Part shown: in pieces, positions 1-9,881 of the stretch
Numbering within the stretch: the first letter of the stretch is position 1
How the letters are laid out: every line of letters begins with the position of its first letter
NCBI GenBank assembly: GCA_001939145.1
Contig: LSRX01001308.1
Location: 1 to 64,000 of the forward strand
Direction of reading: 5' to 3'
DNA length: 64,000 nucleotides
Source: Symbiodinium microadriaticum
Lineage: Eukaryota; Sar; Dinophyceae; Suessiales; Symbiodiniaceae
Notes under the pieces: model-generated
Told to the model about the DNA's origin: nothing
Databases searched by the model: none
What the model saw: only the letters and a program-made list of their open reading frames with translations
Made by a program: the position numbers and the translations under genes

Positions 1-14
1 TCTAAGCCGCAGGA

Positions 15-113
15 TCGAGCTGCTCTCAAAGTACCGAATTCTGACCCATGTCTCGAACACAGGCCTGTAGCTATCACAGAATGGGAGCTGACAACACCCT
101 CCCTAGAGAGAGG
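15..113 (+). repeat. Dispersed terminal-like repeat, copy 1
   Basis: About 100 bp that recurs at 7335-7435 and, more distantly, at 13310-13398 and inverted at 12575-12660. Shared landmarks are an AATTCTGA block followed by TATG or CATG, and an ending close to CCCTCCCTAGAGAGAG. The copy precedes a copia-like integrase remnant, so it could be the end of an LTR. No complete LTR pair or target-site duplication is visible, so this is inference. Confidence 0.5.
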
Positions 114-234
114 TCCGCCAATCAAAAGATCGAAAAACCTGTGAGTTACAGAAAACCTGGAACAAGAGGAGCTTGAGGCGTATGCCGCGAACAATGCTGC
201 AGAGCAGCTCCAAGGTCTTGATAGAAGGGAACCA

Positions 235-960
235 GTGCCGCGATCGCAGTCCGAAGGCCCACCAAGCGCAGAGGAGGTGGCAGCCCACAACTTGACACAC
301 GTGCCGTTTCAGCGCTGGTGCGAGAGCTGCGGAGTAATAAGGAGCCGAGCCGACGACCACTACACAGGAGCCAACCGTGAGAACTTCACCTCCTTCGACG
401 ACCACGCCAGGCCAGCCGGCAAGGTGAGCAGGACACGTGCTGCGACCTCCAAACCAAGATGCCGGACCCCAACAAAGGAGCAGTCATTTTGCACAGGGCG
501 GCTGAGGAAGTCACCTGTCATTATTTCCCTCTATGGCTGTGATTCTGCAGTCTGATGGGAAGCCCGCCATCAAGGCTATCGCCCGAGCCGTGGCCGCAGC
601 CAGGAGCAAGCTTGGAAAGAAGACCTTGCAGCGAACTACGCCCGTGGCGGCCCACCAGAGCAATGGAGAAGCAGAGCGTGCAGTGCAAACCGTGAGGCGT
701 TTGGAGACGTGCCTTTTCCACGCCTTGGAACTCCCGGCGGACACGCTTTGAAACTTTGGGCCCAGGTCCAAGTTCACCAAGGCCCTTCGCATTTTTGGGG
801 AAGCTGTTTTCGGACAGGTTTTGCGAACCCACAAGAGCGAGTCCAGGTGGATTAAAGGCCTATGGATTGGTATGAGCACCACCTCCGGGGCCAACCACCT
901 AGTGGCGACCTACGGCCATATCCACGACCCGAAGGACGTGGCGCTTTTGAGAAGCCCGTC
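235..960 (+). pseudogene. Copia-like integrase remnant
   Basis: Broken piece of a Ty1/copia-type polyprotein. At about 270-340 there is an HHCC-type zinc-binding motif, AHNLTHVPFQRWCESC (H-x3-H-x6-C-x2-C). After a frame change comes the integrase core: QSDGKPAIKAI with the likely second catalytic Asp at 554-556, and HQSNGEAERAV with the catalytic Glu at 674-676. A third frame (about 800-930) reads RWIKGLWIG and HLVATYGHI, which resembles the region after the integrase core in dinoflagellate copia elements. At least two frameshifts and stops make it non-functional. An integrase would insert the reverse-transcribed element into DNA. Reverse transcriptase does not follow. Instead the sequence runs head-on into an oppositely oriented protease remnant. 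Confidence 0.75.
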
Positions 961-1745
961 AAGGCCCTGCATCTCTTGAGTAAGTGTCACCGTTGGCACC
1001 CGCGGTGGCAAAGTCCGCGGCACCTCGGTGATCGCCCGAATCTCCCCCGCCACGGCCAGGGAGTTGTTCTTGAACTTCACGGGGGTGTGGTGGAGGCCGT
1101 AAGGCTCCTTAAGCGAAAGCCCCGCATCCTTGTGCACTTAGGCTCCAACCTTTGCGGAACAGCTTCTCCACCGCCAGCAAAGGCACCTTGACACGGCCTA
1201 CCACGCACACCTCGCGGATGCAGTAGGCATTGCCTTTGGCGTTCCGAAGCCAGAACTCGTACTGGCGAAGGGAGTGGGTAGGAATAGCGTTCCCTTGGGC
1301 ATCGCAGAGGCGAGGCAGGCACACATTTACTTGGTGGAGGCGTCGGCGCCAGTGTCCAGGATGGTCTGCGTCTGCGCGGCAGTCTCCTCGTCGCTGGGGT
1401 CGTGGCTCCCTTGGGCCGTGCCCCGTCCACTTCCAAACCTTACGGCCCGCACCGCGTAGTACTCGTCCTCGTCCCGGTCCTGGTCCTCGGCCGGCAGGGT
1501 GACCTCGGAAATGTCGTACACCACACAGCTGGGAATGCCTGGCGGCGTCACCATTCTCACACGGCGCACGGCTCTGGGCTGCTGCTGGGTCGCGGCCGTG
1601 GACGTAGAAAACGTACTCGCCGAAGACGGGGGCAAAGAGGAAGAGTTCGGTGGTGGGGTCGGCGTCTCCTCCTCAGTGCGAGTCGGTGTGCCTAGGGGAC
1701 CCACGAGCTGCACCACACATGTTCTCTTGATGCAAAGCTGAATTT
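910..1745 (-). pseudogene. Copia-like aspartic protease remnant
   Basis: Read on the minus strand, this piece has a proline/serine-rich linker, an acidic stretch, and the retropepsin signature ILDTGADAS, with the catalytic DTG codons at 1348-1356. A one-base frameshift follows at once. The next frame continues LCDAQGNAIPTHSLR and VPLLAVEKLFRKGW, which is the flap and C-terminal half of the protease fold in dinoflagellate copia polyproteins. A third frame (about 910-1137) gives KFKNNSLAV. The protease would cut the gag-pol polyprotein. The frameshift directly after the active site makes it a pseudogene. It converges with the + strand integrase remnant at about 950. Confidence 0.65.
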
Positions 1746-1774
1746 TCTTTATCGGCCGTGAGCTTGCTGCTCGA

Positions 1775-3016
1775 ATGTCGGTGGTAGATAGTGAGGCAGT
1801 GTTCTCTTCACGATGTGCGAAGGTCGGGCTCAGCCAGGGGGCCATTGATACTCTGCGAGCGAAAGGGTGGGGCACACATGCGAATTTCGCCTTTTCCACT
1901 GCGGTGATTCCGGGGCAGGGAGACGACAGCGTCTTCGTGCGTGATGTGATCACAGCCGTCCTAGGGGACGCGGATCATGCTTCGGCGGCGGCACTGCGGA
2001 GGTTGCACTTTGAGAGCTACACCCTCACTGCTGCCGAATTGAAGCGGCAGACGGAAAATACGGAGAGCGACGTTCCGCGGAAACTTCCACCTGCAGAGGT
2101 CTCAGGCCGGATCGATGCTTTGCAGACAAAGATTTTACCGCTGAGGATCGAGGACAGCCTCGAGCCATCCCACGCGGTCGTGAACTTGGTTTGCCAATGC
2201 GTGGAAGATCAACGCGTGCGTTACCTGGAGCTGAGCAGAGTAACTACAAGGAATCAAGAGGTGAATTCCTTGAAAGAAGTTCCCTCCCTTCGTATGCTGC
2301 AGCCGGATCGCAGTGGAATGTTGAAGGCCGTTGCTTCTCCGGACGCCTTGAGGACCCGGGTGGATACGGAGCTGGAAGTTTTCCAAGCGTTGCGGCGAAG
2401 GGGAATTGCTTATGAGCTCGGGGGCTACATGTCTTTTTCTGCACATGAGACGCTGGTGTGCTTCTTGATCCGTGAGCTTCAGAAGGAACCTCTGCCAGGG
2501 TTTTCGCGTGTCAACTTGACACAAGTCCAGGCGGCGGATCGAGAGTGCCACGTGCAGTTGGCACGCCTGACTAGGGCGGGTTTCTCCACCCCTGGCCCGG
2601 GCAAGCTGCCCCTGGATGACCATCTTGCAACAGTGCTACAGATGGCATCGATTCATTGGATTCTCATGCCGACGAGGTTGGCTGGCAAAAGTGCTCAGCC
2701 GACGGCTGAGGATCATGAGTCGGCTGGGGAGGAGACCGGTCCTCGGAAGCGAAAGAAGAAGAAAAAGAAGCCGGTCAAAGAGACCGATGTGCCTCCGCCT
2801 CCACCGCCTCCCGAGGGACAGCCAGAACGCAAAAAGTTGCGTGGTGTCATGCCGCAAGGGCTTCGCGGAGGGGTGCCGAGGACCAAAGCCAATGAGCCGA
2901 TCTGCTTGTGCCCATGTTGGGGCCAAATGCGACAAGGGCCTTCACGTGTGCTGTGGCCCTGGCTGTGAGTCGAAGGACCATACTTTCTTGCAGTGCCCAA
3001 AGGTCAAGAAGTCGTG
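1775..3016 (+). pseudogene. Gag-like ORF of Retroelement I
   Basis: The frame from ATG 1775 stays open to 2968 (397 codons). It starts MSVVDSEAVF and is mostly helical, with Leu/Arg/Glu-rich segments through residue 300, then a basic Lys run and a polyproline run (about 2740-2815). After a frameshift near 2860 the +1 frame carries a Cys/His cluster (about 2912-3010: CAHVGAKC, CCGPGC, DH, LQC) ending at a stop at 3015-3017. This looks like a zinc-binding nucleic-acid module. The start is chosen because the family begins with this sequence and the ORF is continuous. The likely role is particle formation and RNA packaging, inferred from its first position and C-terminal basic/zinc region. Beyond that position I do not recognise a named capsid fold. 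Confidence 0.65.
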
Positions 3017-3122
3017 ACTAGGATCGTTGCGACTCCCCCACCAAGGTGGGGTTCTGCCATGCCAGTTTGAAGATGTTGGGCACTCGCCCACCGATTTTCC
3101 TTGTGCAGTTGAGCAACAGGCG

Positions 3123-3760
3123 CGGATGATGTCTGATCATCCCTCTTCGGAAGATGTCTTGAAGCTGTTTGAATCATTGCCGGGGGAGACTCCTAGCAGG
3201 GGCTCCGAGGGTGACGATACAAAGTCCTGGACTACCGGGGCCTATGCTCAGGGCAACTTTCGCGGATTTCGGACCAATACGCATCTTTTCCCTTCCTGTA
3301 CCGAGGTCATGTGTCGTTTTCTTCGTCGGCGAGCTCCCAAACGGACCTTCGCTGCTCTTGCAATCTTTCAGAACCTTCAGTCGAAGCGACATCGGGATGT
3401 CAACAATGATCCGCGGTTTTGCAATATTCTGGTGCCTCTGACGCTTTTCCAGGCAGGAGGCGTGTGGATTGAGTTGAGTCTCCGGAGGGCACAGTGCCTG
3501 CACCGGACAACCCGTCACTCAAAGGTGTGGTTATGTCTGTGCAGCCCGGGCCGTGTTTTCTGGACGCTCAACTTGCACATGCAACGATGCCTTGGAAGGG
3601 CAAACGTATCCTTTTGGTGGGCTTCACGCCTAATGGTGCCTGGGAGGACTCGGCCAGAGCCAAGGTACTTCTGGACTTAGGTTTTGTGCCACCTTCAGAT
3701 TTTCGCTTGCCCGGCCATGCAGGGAGCACCTTCGAAAAACGCCGTCCCTCGCCCTAGCAC
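3123..3760 (+). pseudogene. 2OG-Fe(II) oxygenase-like domain of Retroelement I
   Basis: The first frame (to about 3480) has SWTTGAYAQGNF, then the core HRDVNNDPRFCNILVPL with H at 3390-3392 and D at 3396-3398, then GGVWIE. After a one-base frameshift near 3480 the next frame gives GPCFLDAQLAHATMPW, with H at 3578-3580, and KGKRILLVGFT, with R at 3605-3607. H-x-D, a distal His and a following Arg in a hydrophobic strand are the metal-binding and 2-oxoglutarate-binding pattern of Fe(II) dioxygenases, including the TET/JBP group that oxidises DNA pyrimidines. Seen: the motif and spacing. Known: HxD...H...R in that superfamily. Inferred: that this domain has the fold and acts on DNA. The copy is frameshifted, so it is inactive as it stands. 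Confidence 0.5.
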
Positions 3761-4560
3761 CCCGGACGGAGGGCCCATCCGGCCGGCGATAGACCCACCC
3801 TCGCCTATGCCTTCTAGAGTGCCATACCTCTTGGAGCTTTTCTGTGGGTCTGCAGGGGTTTCTTCGGCGCTGGTTGGGGTGAGGCTTTGGGTATTGACCG
3901 CTGCTTACTGCCCAGGTCAATCAAGGCGCCGGGCGTGCGTTTAGACCTCACACGTGCAAGTGACCAAGCTTTGATTCTTGATGAAGTTCGCAGGGCCGAT
4001 ATTGTCTGGCTTGCGCCCCCGTGCGGGACGTGCTCGAGGGCTCGGGACGTGCCACTGAAGACACCGCCGGGTGCCTCAAAGCTCAGGGCTGAACCACTGC
4101 GCAGCGCCACGTGTCCCGAAGGCTTGCCAAACCTTTCAGATGTGGCGGGACGCCGGGTGCGCCTGGCAAACCAGCTTTACATGTTTGCGGCCCAGGTTGT
4201 CGAGCTGTGTGTGCGTCTTGACAAAGTCTGTGTGCTCGAGAACCCGAGCCGGTCCTGGTTCTGGTCCACCCGGTGGATTAAACCGTGGGTAGCCCGTTTG
4301 CACTCTTTGCATTCTCATGCCTGCATGTATGGCGCCGACCTGAAAAAGGCTACCCGGCTGCTCTCCACGCATCAGCTGCCTTCCATGCAGGCCACATGCG
4401 ATGGCGCCCCTCCCACAAGTCGTGGGGCCTCATCAAAAGCCAGGGGCAGTGGGGTTTTCGTACCACGGGCACTGCTGAGTATCCCAGTGCTTTCTGCAAG
4501 GCAGCTGCTTCAGACTTCATGGACATTTGTGCTTCGCGGAATGCCTTTCCTGCCCAGGAA
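3684..4560 (+). pseudogene. DNA C5-methyltransferase-like domain of Retroelement I
   Basis: A SAM-binding motif, LELFCGSAGVSSAL, lies at 3828-3869 and resembles motif I of cytosine-5 methyltransferases. After a frameshift near 3875 the 3887 frame reads GVRLDLT, then IVWLAPPCGTCSRAR with the Pro-Pro-Cys catalytic motif at 4016-4024 (Cys codon 4022-4024), then VCVLENPSRSWFW, resembling the ENV/ENP motif. Another frameshift at about 4380 leads into SWGLIKSQGQWGF. PPC plus EN is typical of 5-methylcytosine-forming enzymes. Published work has reported cytosine methyltransferases captured by dinoflagellate retrotransposons (de Mendoza and colleagues). Whether this compact domain is the same lineage cannot be told here. 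It sits between the oxygenase-like domain and RT. Confidence 0.6.
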
Positions 4561-6200
4561 GTCGTGTCTGAGGCTTTTGGTGTGGCTGCCGCCGTCGGCC
4601 GCCAGCCGCAGGGACAATCATTCCAGGTCGGGCCGTCAGAGTTTGGCTCCACGTGTACCATGCGTGTGCCCGTCAGTGTATCTGTGCCCGAAGTGATTGA
4701 CGGCCATGCACCGTGGCCGTTGCAAGGCCTTCCTTTGGGGTCTCGACTCCTCAACTCTCGGACAATGAACGGTGAAGGGGGGGAGGAAGGTGTCCGTGAG
4801 GTGAAGTTTGGAATCTTTCGCACACCAGATTTCTTCTTGCGTGAAGCCTTAAAGATGCGCCACCCCTTCGATGAACCTTCGACTTCGGACATGGGTAATA
4901 TTCGTGCTATGCAAGTCGTCCTGGAGAGGGGGGTGGAAGGCACTAAGAAGCTTCGGCAGAAAACTCTTGACTATTACCGGCGGAGAGAGCTTGAGCTTCG
5001 GGCCGATGAAGAGGCTCTCAAGGCGACTATGGACCCGCAGGTGCGAGAGGTGATGACCGCTCGGGGGTTCCGTTTGATAGGTTCGCTGCCTCCGTCTGGG
5101 CAGTTCCCAAAGAAGCTCAAGCCGGCCGTCTTGGACGAATCGCAGCTGAAAGCCACGGCTCGATGGTCCAAACACCTTGTCGAGGCATCGTGCAAGAAAG
5201 CATCCCCAGACTTGGATGTTGCCAGGGCGGTGTGGGCCGAGACGCTTGAGCAAGTTGAGAAATCCTGGATGAAAGGGCCGTTTTCTTGGGCCGAGATCGA
5301 GGAAAAATATAATGGCTGCTGGATTCCTTCGAAACGCTTTGGGGTGGCCCAGGCCGACAAGGTGAGGAGTGTGGATGACCTCTCAGAGTTTCTGATTAAC
5401 TCCGCCGTGACCGAGACGGAGAAGATTACCTTGGAAGGCATTGATCATATCGTTTCCCTAGCGCGGTTCTTCCTAGGAGCCACGACAGCGGGGGTTTCGA
5501 CGTTTCGCCTTCCTGCTTCTGACGGGCACTGGGTAACTGGGAATCTGCATTCCGACTGGCGTGGAGGCAAAGCTCGTCTTCTGCGAGGCAGGGCGCTGGA
5601 CTTGAAAGCTGCTTACAAGCAGCTGGCACGCCACCCTAAGGACGGTTGGGTCTCGATCGTGGCCGTGCTCAACCCGGACTCAGGGGAGGTCAGCTACTTC
5701 GAGGCAGTGGCTTTGCCTTTCGGTGCAGTGAGTGCGGTCACCGGCTTTAACCGGCCCGGGCTTTGAGGCGAATCCTCTCGATTCTCTTCAGCCTGGTGAC
5801 TACCAATTTTTACGACGATTTCTGCCAGCTGGAGCTCGAACCTTTACAGGAGTCTGCACGGGAGATTGCCGAAGGTCCTCGGGTTACTAGGGTGGAAAAT
5901 CGCTCAAGGGGCTAAGGCCTTGCCTTTCGATCGGGTCTTCAACATGCTGGGTGCCACCATTTCCTTCGAACGTGCGGCCAAAGGAGATGTCTTGGTGAAG
6001 AACAAGCCGGGGCGCCTCGAGGCCATCGAAGAAGTGGTCATGCAGTGCGTGTCGGAGGGTCGGTGTGATCGGAAGAGACTTTTATCCATCAAGGGCAAGC
6101 TTTTGTTCGCTGCTGGTCATGTGTTCGGGCGGTGCGCCCAGTTGGCAACGCAACTCATTTCTCATCGAGGAAATGATCGCCATCCGGGCCGGGAGCATAC
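4560..6200 (+). pseudogene. Reverse transcriptase of Retroelement I
   Basis: From about 4800 there is a charged helical connector. From about 5330 come RFGVAQADKVRSVDDLSEF and then RT motif A, ALDLKAAYKQL, with the Asp codon at 5599-5601. VALPFGAVSAV is a motif-B-like segment. A frameshift at about 5755 follows, and the next frame has NFYDDFCQLE with the catalytic YDD at 5811-5819. After another frame change at about 5866 the thumb/connection region reads LGATISFER and LLSIKGKLLFAAG. The YDDF active site with LKAAYKQL resembles the DIRS/Ngaro-type and related RTs rather than copia. The enzyme would copy element RNA into DNA. Two frameshifts inactivate this copy. Confidence 0.8.
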
Positions 6201-6774
6201 GGATGATCTGCTCAAGGCTATGAGGTTTGCCTTGGAAACCCTTAAGTCAGGGGGTCCTAGATGCGTGGGTGCGTGGTCGCAACAGCCTCCGGTGCTCGTC
6301 TTCACGGATGGTGCGTGCGAGCAGGAGGGCAACCTGGTGACGCATGGAGCCCTCTTGTTTGATCCTGTGACAGGACGCAAGGAGGTATTTGGCGATCATG
6401 TTCCAAAGTGCTTGGTTGAGCGTTGGAAGGGTGGAGGCAAGAGACAGGTGATTTTCTTTGCGGAGATTTTTCCTGTGGTGGTGGCTAAAGCTACTTGGAA
6501 GGACGTGGTGCAAGGGCGTCGGGTTCTGTTCTTCCTGGACAACGAAGGAGCCCGGTTCACCTTTATCAGGTCCTACTCGGCACAGGTCAATGCCACCGAT
6601 CTTTTGATGATCTCTGCGAGGCTCGATGTGCAATCAAGGGCTTTAGGGTGGTACAGCCGTGTCCCATCGAAGAGCAACCCTTCTGATGCCGCCTCTCGAC
6701 TGGAGTTCGGATCCTATACGGATTGCAAGCGTGTTGATCCTTCTTACGAGGCCCTTCTGCCAGAGGGCAAATGA
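5866..6774 (+). pseudogene. RNase H domain of Retroelement I
   Basis: Open frame of 302 codons ending at TGA 6772-6774. All four acidic RNase H positions can be seen: VFTDGACEQEG (Asp 6307-6309), FFAEIFPVVVA (Glu 6463-6465), FFLDNEGARF (Asp 6538-6540) and SKSNPSDAASR (Asp 6685-6687). It would remove the RNA strand after reverse transcription. The domain is contiguous here, unlike the RNase H of Retroelement II, which seems split. The frame itself is intact, but it depends on the frameshifted upstream RT for translation. Nothing like an integrase or recombinase follows before the non-coding 3' end. Confidence 0.8.
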
Positions 6775-7334
6775 AGGGGGGTTGGAGTGTACTGGCAAGG
6801 GCCATGCATCTGTTTGCGGAGCGTGCAGCAAAGGCTGCTGTACACTTGGTGCGTGCTGTTCGACGGCACAGCTGACCCCCGTTACTTAGAGGGCTTTCGT
6901 GAGAAAACAACAGAGTGCGAACATGTCAGTGAGTGCGCTGTGACAGTCATGTTGTGCATCAGTTGCGCTTTGATGTTTCAGTGCATGTCACGAAAATTTT
7001 ACTTCAAGCTTTGGAGATAAAAAGGTGTCCTGCATTCTCTTCCTGCCTCAGGGGATTGCCTTCGGTTCTCCGTAGAACCCAGTTAGTGGCTTACACCACC
7101 AAAGACTTTTCACAAAGCCTAGAGGGGGGTTGACTTTTTTTAGCCTAGGGCCCAGCCTCGGGGCCTAGGCCCCTCCTTCTAGCCCCAAGCCTAACCAGAA
7201 GCAACACGTCAAAAAGTGTGCATCGAAGGTCTTAAGTGCTAGAGCAGTGCGACCTAGAGAACCTTCGAAATCCCGTTTTGCAAGCACTTTAGAGCCCCTA
7301 AGATCGCTCGAGCTGCGAGCCGTAGGCCCGTGAA
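6775..7334. other. 3' region of Retroelement I, no gene seen
   Basis: About 560 bp without a supported ORF. It contains a short hairpin GTTCTCCGTAGAAC at about 7065-7078 and a GC-rich palindromic patch at about 7145-7172 (GGGCCCAGCCTCGGGGCCTA). This is probably the 3' untranslated end of the retroelement followed by its flank. No polyadenylate tail or terminal repeat was identified. Confidence 0.4.
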
Positions 7335-7435
7335 TCGACAGTGCTCGAAAGTACTGAATTCTGACCTATGTCTCGAACTTAGGCCTGTAGCTAACACAGA
7401 GTGGAGTGCTGGAACACCCTTCCCAGAGAGAGTGG
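7335..7435 (+). repeat. Dispersed terminal-like repeat, copy 2
   Basis: About 80 percent similar by eye to 15-113, sharing AATTCTGACC, TATGTCTCGAAC, AGGCCTGTAGCTA and the CCCAGAGAGAG-like end. Copies 1 and 2 lie in the same orientation on either side of the copia remnants and Retroelement I. They could be two decayed ends of one older element into which Retroelement I inserted. Confidence 0.45.
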
Positions 7436-8250
7436 AAAGTATTTACTGTACTTATCCCGTTCGTCCTTGTTCTTGTCCTGAACGATGTTGCACATCGGGA
7501 AGAATTTCCTGAGCTTTTCCTGGGGCTGCAGTACTGTGAGCGCGGGCTCCCAGAGCTCATATACCAATTCTTTGAGCTTACATTGGTTCTTCCAATGGCT
7601 TTTGCTCCAACATACAGAGCACATTCCCTTACTGGGAGGTAGGCTCCCCAGTACTGTGTACGGATTGCCTTCGCGGTCCGTCTTGTCTGCCCGGCCTCGC
7701 CCGACCGGGTAACAGTGCCATTCATCCATAGGCACAAAACTCCTTGTGGGATCGCAATTGCCACGGATACGGTCTGACTGGTGCTTGCTCTCCTTCATTG
7801 TTGAGGCGGAATCCTCTGTGCGCCAGACTCCACAGGGTTTTCTGTACCTTCTCCTTCCATTCTATACTGAAAGGGTAGTAGGTACCGGGAAGATACTTTT
7901 CATCACTCCTACGACCTGCTTTCCGTACACTTTCTCTCGCCATTTCAGACCCTTCGTCTCCTCAGGTGGCTGGCGTTTTGCATGAGGTCCCCAAAACGGT
8001 CCAAGCTGGGAATTGGTAGGTTTTCCTCCATCCGGCTTTCCTGCATCTGCCTTCTTACTGAGCTTCTCCACAAGGGCTGGACCTTCGTCTTCGGAACTTC
8101 AGTCGTCTTCTTGTTAGACCTAACAAACCCCATGTGCAGACTTGTGTGTCATGACAGCACAGTGCATTGCAAGAAGCAGTGTGAACATTTGCAAGCGTGC
8201 ACCGCAGCCCTTCTGCGACAAAAGAGCAGAGCGAGTTGTTGTTTTTCATG
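7391..8250 (-). pseudogene. Retroelement gag remnant with CCHC zinc knuckle
   Basis: Several short minus-strand frames in series. The most downstream (start 7798) contains WHCYPVGRGRADKTD and a perfect C-x2-C-x4-H-x4-C knuckle, CSVCWSKSHWKNQC, encoded at 7580-7621. This is the RNA-binding signature of retroelement nucleocapsids. Upstream frames (7722-8133) are Lys/Pro/Arg-rich and separated by stops or frame changes, as expected for a decayed gag. No protease or RT is joined to it on this strand. I cannot assign it to a particular superfamily; copia is the likeliest given its neighbours. Confidence 0.5.
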
Positions 8251-8365
8251 GTAGCGGAGCACCTGGCCGACCAGGTGTCTCCTTAGCTGCCCTCGCTGCC
8301 GGTAGTGTGAGCCCGCCTTTGGCGGCATCTGCATCCTCGCGTGCCGTGCTCTCTCGCGCTGACTT

Positions 8366-9291
8366 TTGTCAGTCGAGATGCTTCCTGGAGCCGCCACGAG
8401 GGCGGCAACGAAAGTTGGTTGGGCGCTAGGCGCCGCAATTTTCCTGTGTGGGCAAGCTTCTTTTGGTTTGGTGGTTTGGAATTTGGGCAGCCGGCCGTCG
8501 TCAGCAACCCTTGGCCGAGCAGCTTTGTTGAGTCAGGGCTCCTTGCGGGCCCCACTTTCCATGGCGGCTGGGGCAGCCACGGCGGCAGCGGCAGCCTCGC
8601 AAGCTGCAGCAGCAGTTTTGAGTACCACCGAGGCCTTCCGGCGCACCGACCTCCTGAGGACCCTGGTGCAGAAGCCCGACGTCTACAAGCCCACGACGAT
8701 GGCAGATGACACAAAGCGAAGGGCCAGGGAGCTTTACTCCGAGCCCTCAAGCAGGCAGCGCCAATTGGCGCTGGTGGCGCAGCTTTCCACGGTCCGCTTC
8801 GACCCGGCCAAGTCGCTTTCCGAGCAGGTGAGGAGATCATCGCCGAGTACGAGCGGATATCTTCTTTGAAGTTCTCCGAAGACCTCAAGATAACGACTTT
8901 GGTGCAGGCTGCCCCTGCAGCCCTGCAGGTGCAACTTCATATGAGCCTCAACTCGAAGACCACCTACGCCAAGCTACGAGAGCAACTTGGCTTACCAAAG
9001 ATCGACAACGCGCTTGACTTTGCCGACGACCTCTACGACCTCCCAGGACACCGGCGGCTCCAGGACGTGGACTGCGTGGAGCGCGAGGGCAAGAGCAAGA
9101 AGGGCAAGGACAGAAAGGGCAAGGGCGACCCAAAAGGAAAAGGAAACGGGAAAGGCAACATGGCAATGTCTGCGCGTATGGGTACTGAATTTGGTTGCAA
9201 AGTTTTTATACTGTGTAGACACTTGAGAGCCGCCTCAACAAAAGCCGAAATTGCTGCAAATCTTAGTCTCCAAAAGATGTGCCACGGCTGA
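8366..9291 (+). pseudogene. Copia-like gag remnant
   Basis: Two frames joined by a frameshift near 8840-8866. The first carries an Ala-rich stretch and RARELYSEPSSRQRQLAL. The second continues KFSEDLKITTLVQAAP, then TTYAKLREQL, then a Lys/Gly run (KSKKGKDRKGKGDPKGKGN). Helical DLK...A.P..L followed by TTY.KLRE and a basic KGK tail is the usual gag (UBN2-like) layout of dinoflagellate copia elements. The Lys/Gly tail would bind RNA. The protein is truncated at TGA 9289-9291, and no protease follows in this orientation. Confidence 0.55.
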
Positions 9292-9453
9292 GTTTTTGGC
9301 AGCTTTAGCCTTTGCTACTCGCAAAAGCTTCTCAAGACTCTATCTTTCGAAGCCCTGTCCTTTAGTCGCGACCTTGCGTCAACACTCGGACCAGCACTTC
9401 GCACATTTGCGAGGCTTGTAGACAGAGCACCTTTTGTCTCTTTTTGTTGGCAT

Positions 9454-9881
9454 TCACATGAGAACGACGCCCAAGGCCTCGTATTCCGACAAAACCGGAC
9501 ATTTGTCCGAGACTGCAAAGTCACAGACAATAAAGACCAAGGAGGGCAAAGGCAAGGACCCAAGATCAATTGCGTGGTTGGACTTGCCGATTATGTTTAG
9601 GATGTCTTGATGCAAGCCAATGCGAGGGTTCAGCACCACTGCGATGGAAATCCATGTCGCATCGGAAAAGCGGCTTCGCAGGAAGTGGTTGAGAGCCACG
9701 CAGGCTTTGTTGGTGGAAGCCTTTGAGAGGCAGAGGGGTCGTTGCCTCTACAGGCAAAGAGTCCCAGAGTGCAGTACTGCTCGTACGACCCTGAGCCGAC
9801 AGCCCGCAGCCTTGATGCTTCCACGGGCGACCACAGCTCCAGCAGGCGAACCACATTGTCTTCAGACGGGAATTGCATCAC
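9454..9881 (-). pseudogene. Second oxygenase-like retroelement remnant
   Basis: Minus-strand remnant in two frames. The upstream frame (start 9881) has FPSEDNVVRLLELW and GSYEQYCTLGLFACRG. The downstream frame (start 9699) has FSDATWISIAVVLNPR and then HQDILNIIGKSNHAIDL, with His at 9610-9612 and Asp at 9604-9606. The pattern H-x-D-[VI]-x-N-x5-N-x2-[VI]-x-L matches Retroelement I's core at 3390-3440 with identical spacing. The distal His/Arg part is missing: the frame degenerates after LGS. It therefore seems to be the N-terminal half of the same putative 2OG-Fe(II) oxygenase family, carried by a different element. It shares a region with copia pieces, but linkage to them is not shown. Confidence 0.5.

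Larger units (their letters stand above)
1735..7130 (+). mobile_element. Retroelement I with modification-type domains
   Basis: Decayed retroelement. Domain order is gag-like ORF (1775), zinc-binding tail, oxygenase-like domain (about 3123-3760), C5-methyltransferase-like domain (about 3813-4560), reverse transcriptase (about 4800-6150) and RNase H (6290-6774). All lie on the + strand, each continuing the last after a frameshift. I count at least five frameshifts (about 2860, 3480, 3875, 4380, 5755). No integrase, tyrosine recombinase or endonuclease is visible, so the insertion mechanism cannot be named. Boundaries are approximate: the left edge abuts the copia protease remnant, and the right edge is taken before the GC-palindromic stretch at 7141. 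I recognise the family from dinoflagellate genomes; a standard class name is uncertain. Confidence 0.75.

Noticed and set aside
3684..4560. N6-adenine (DAM-type) methyltransferase, as in classical DIRS elements
   Set aside because: The catalytic motif is PPCGT, not DPPY/NPPY, so a C5-type enzyme fits better.
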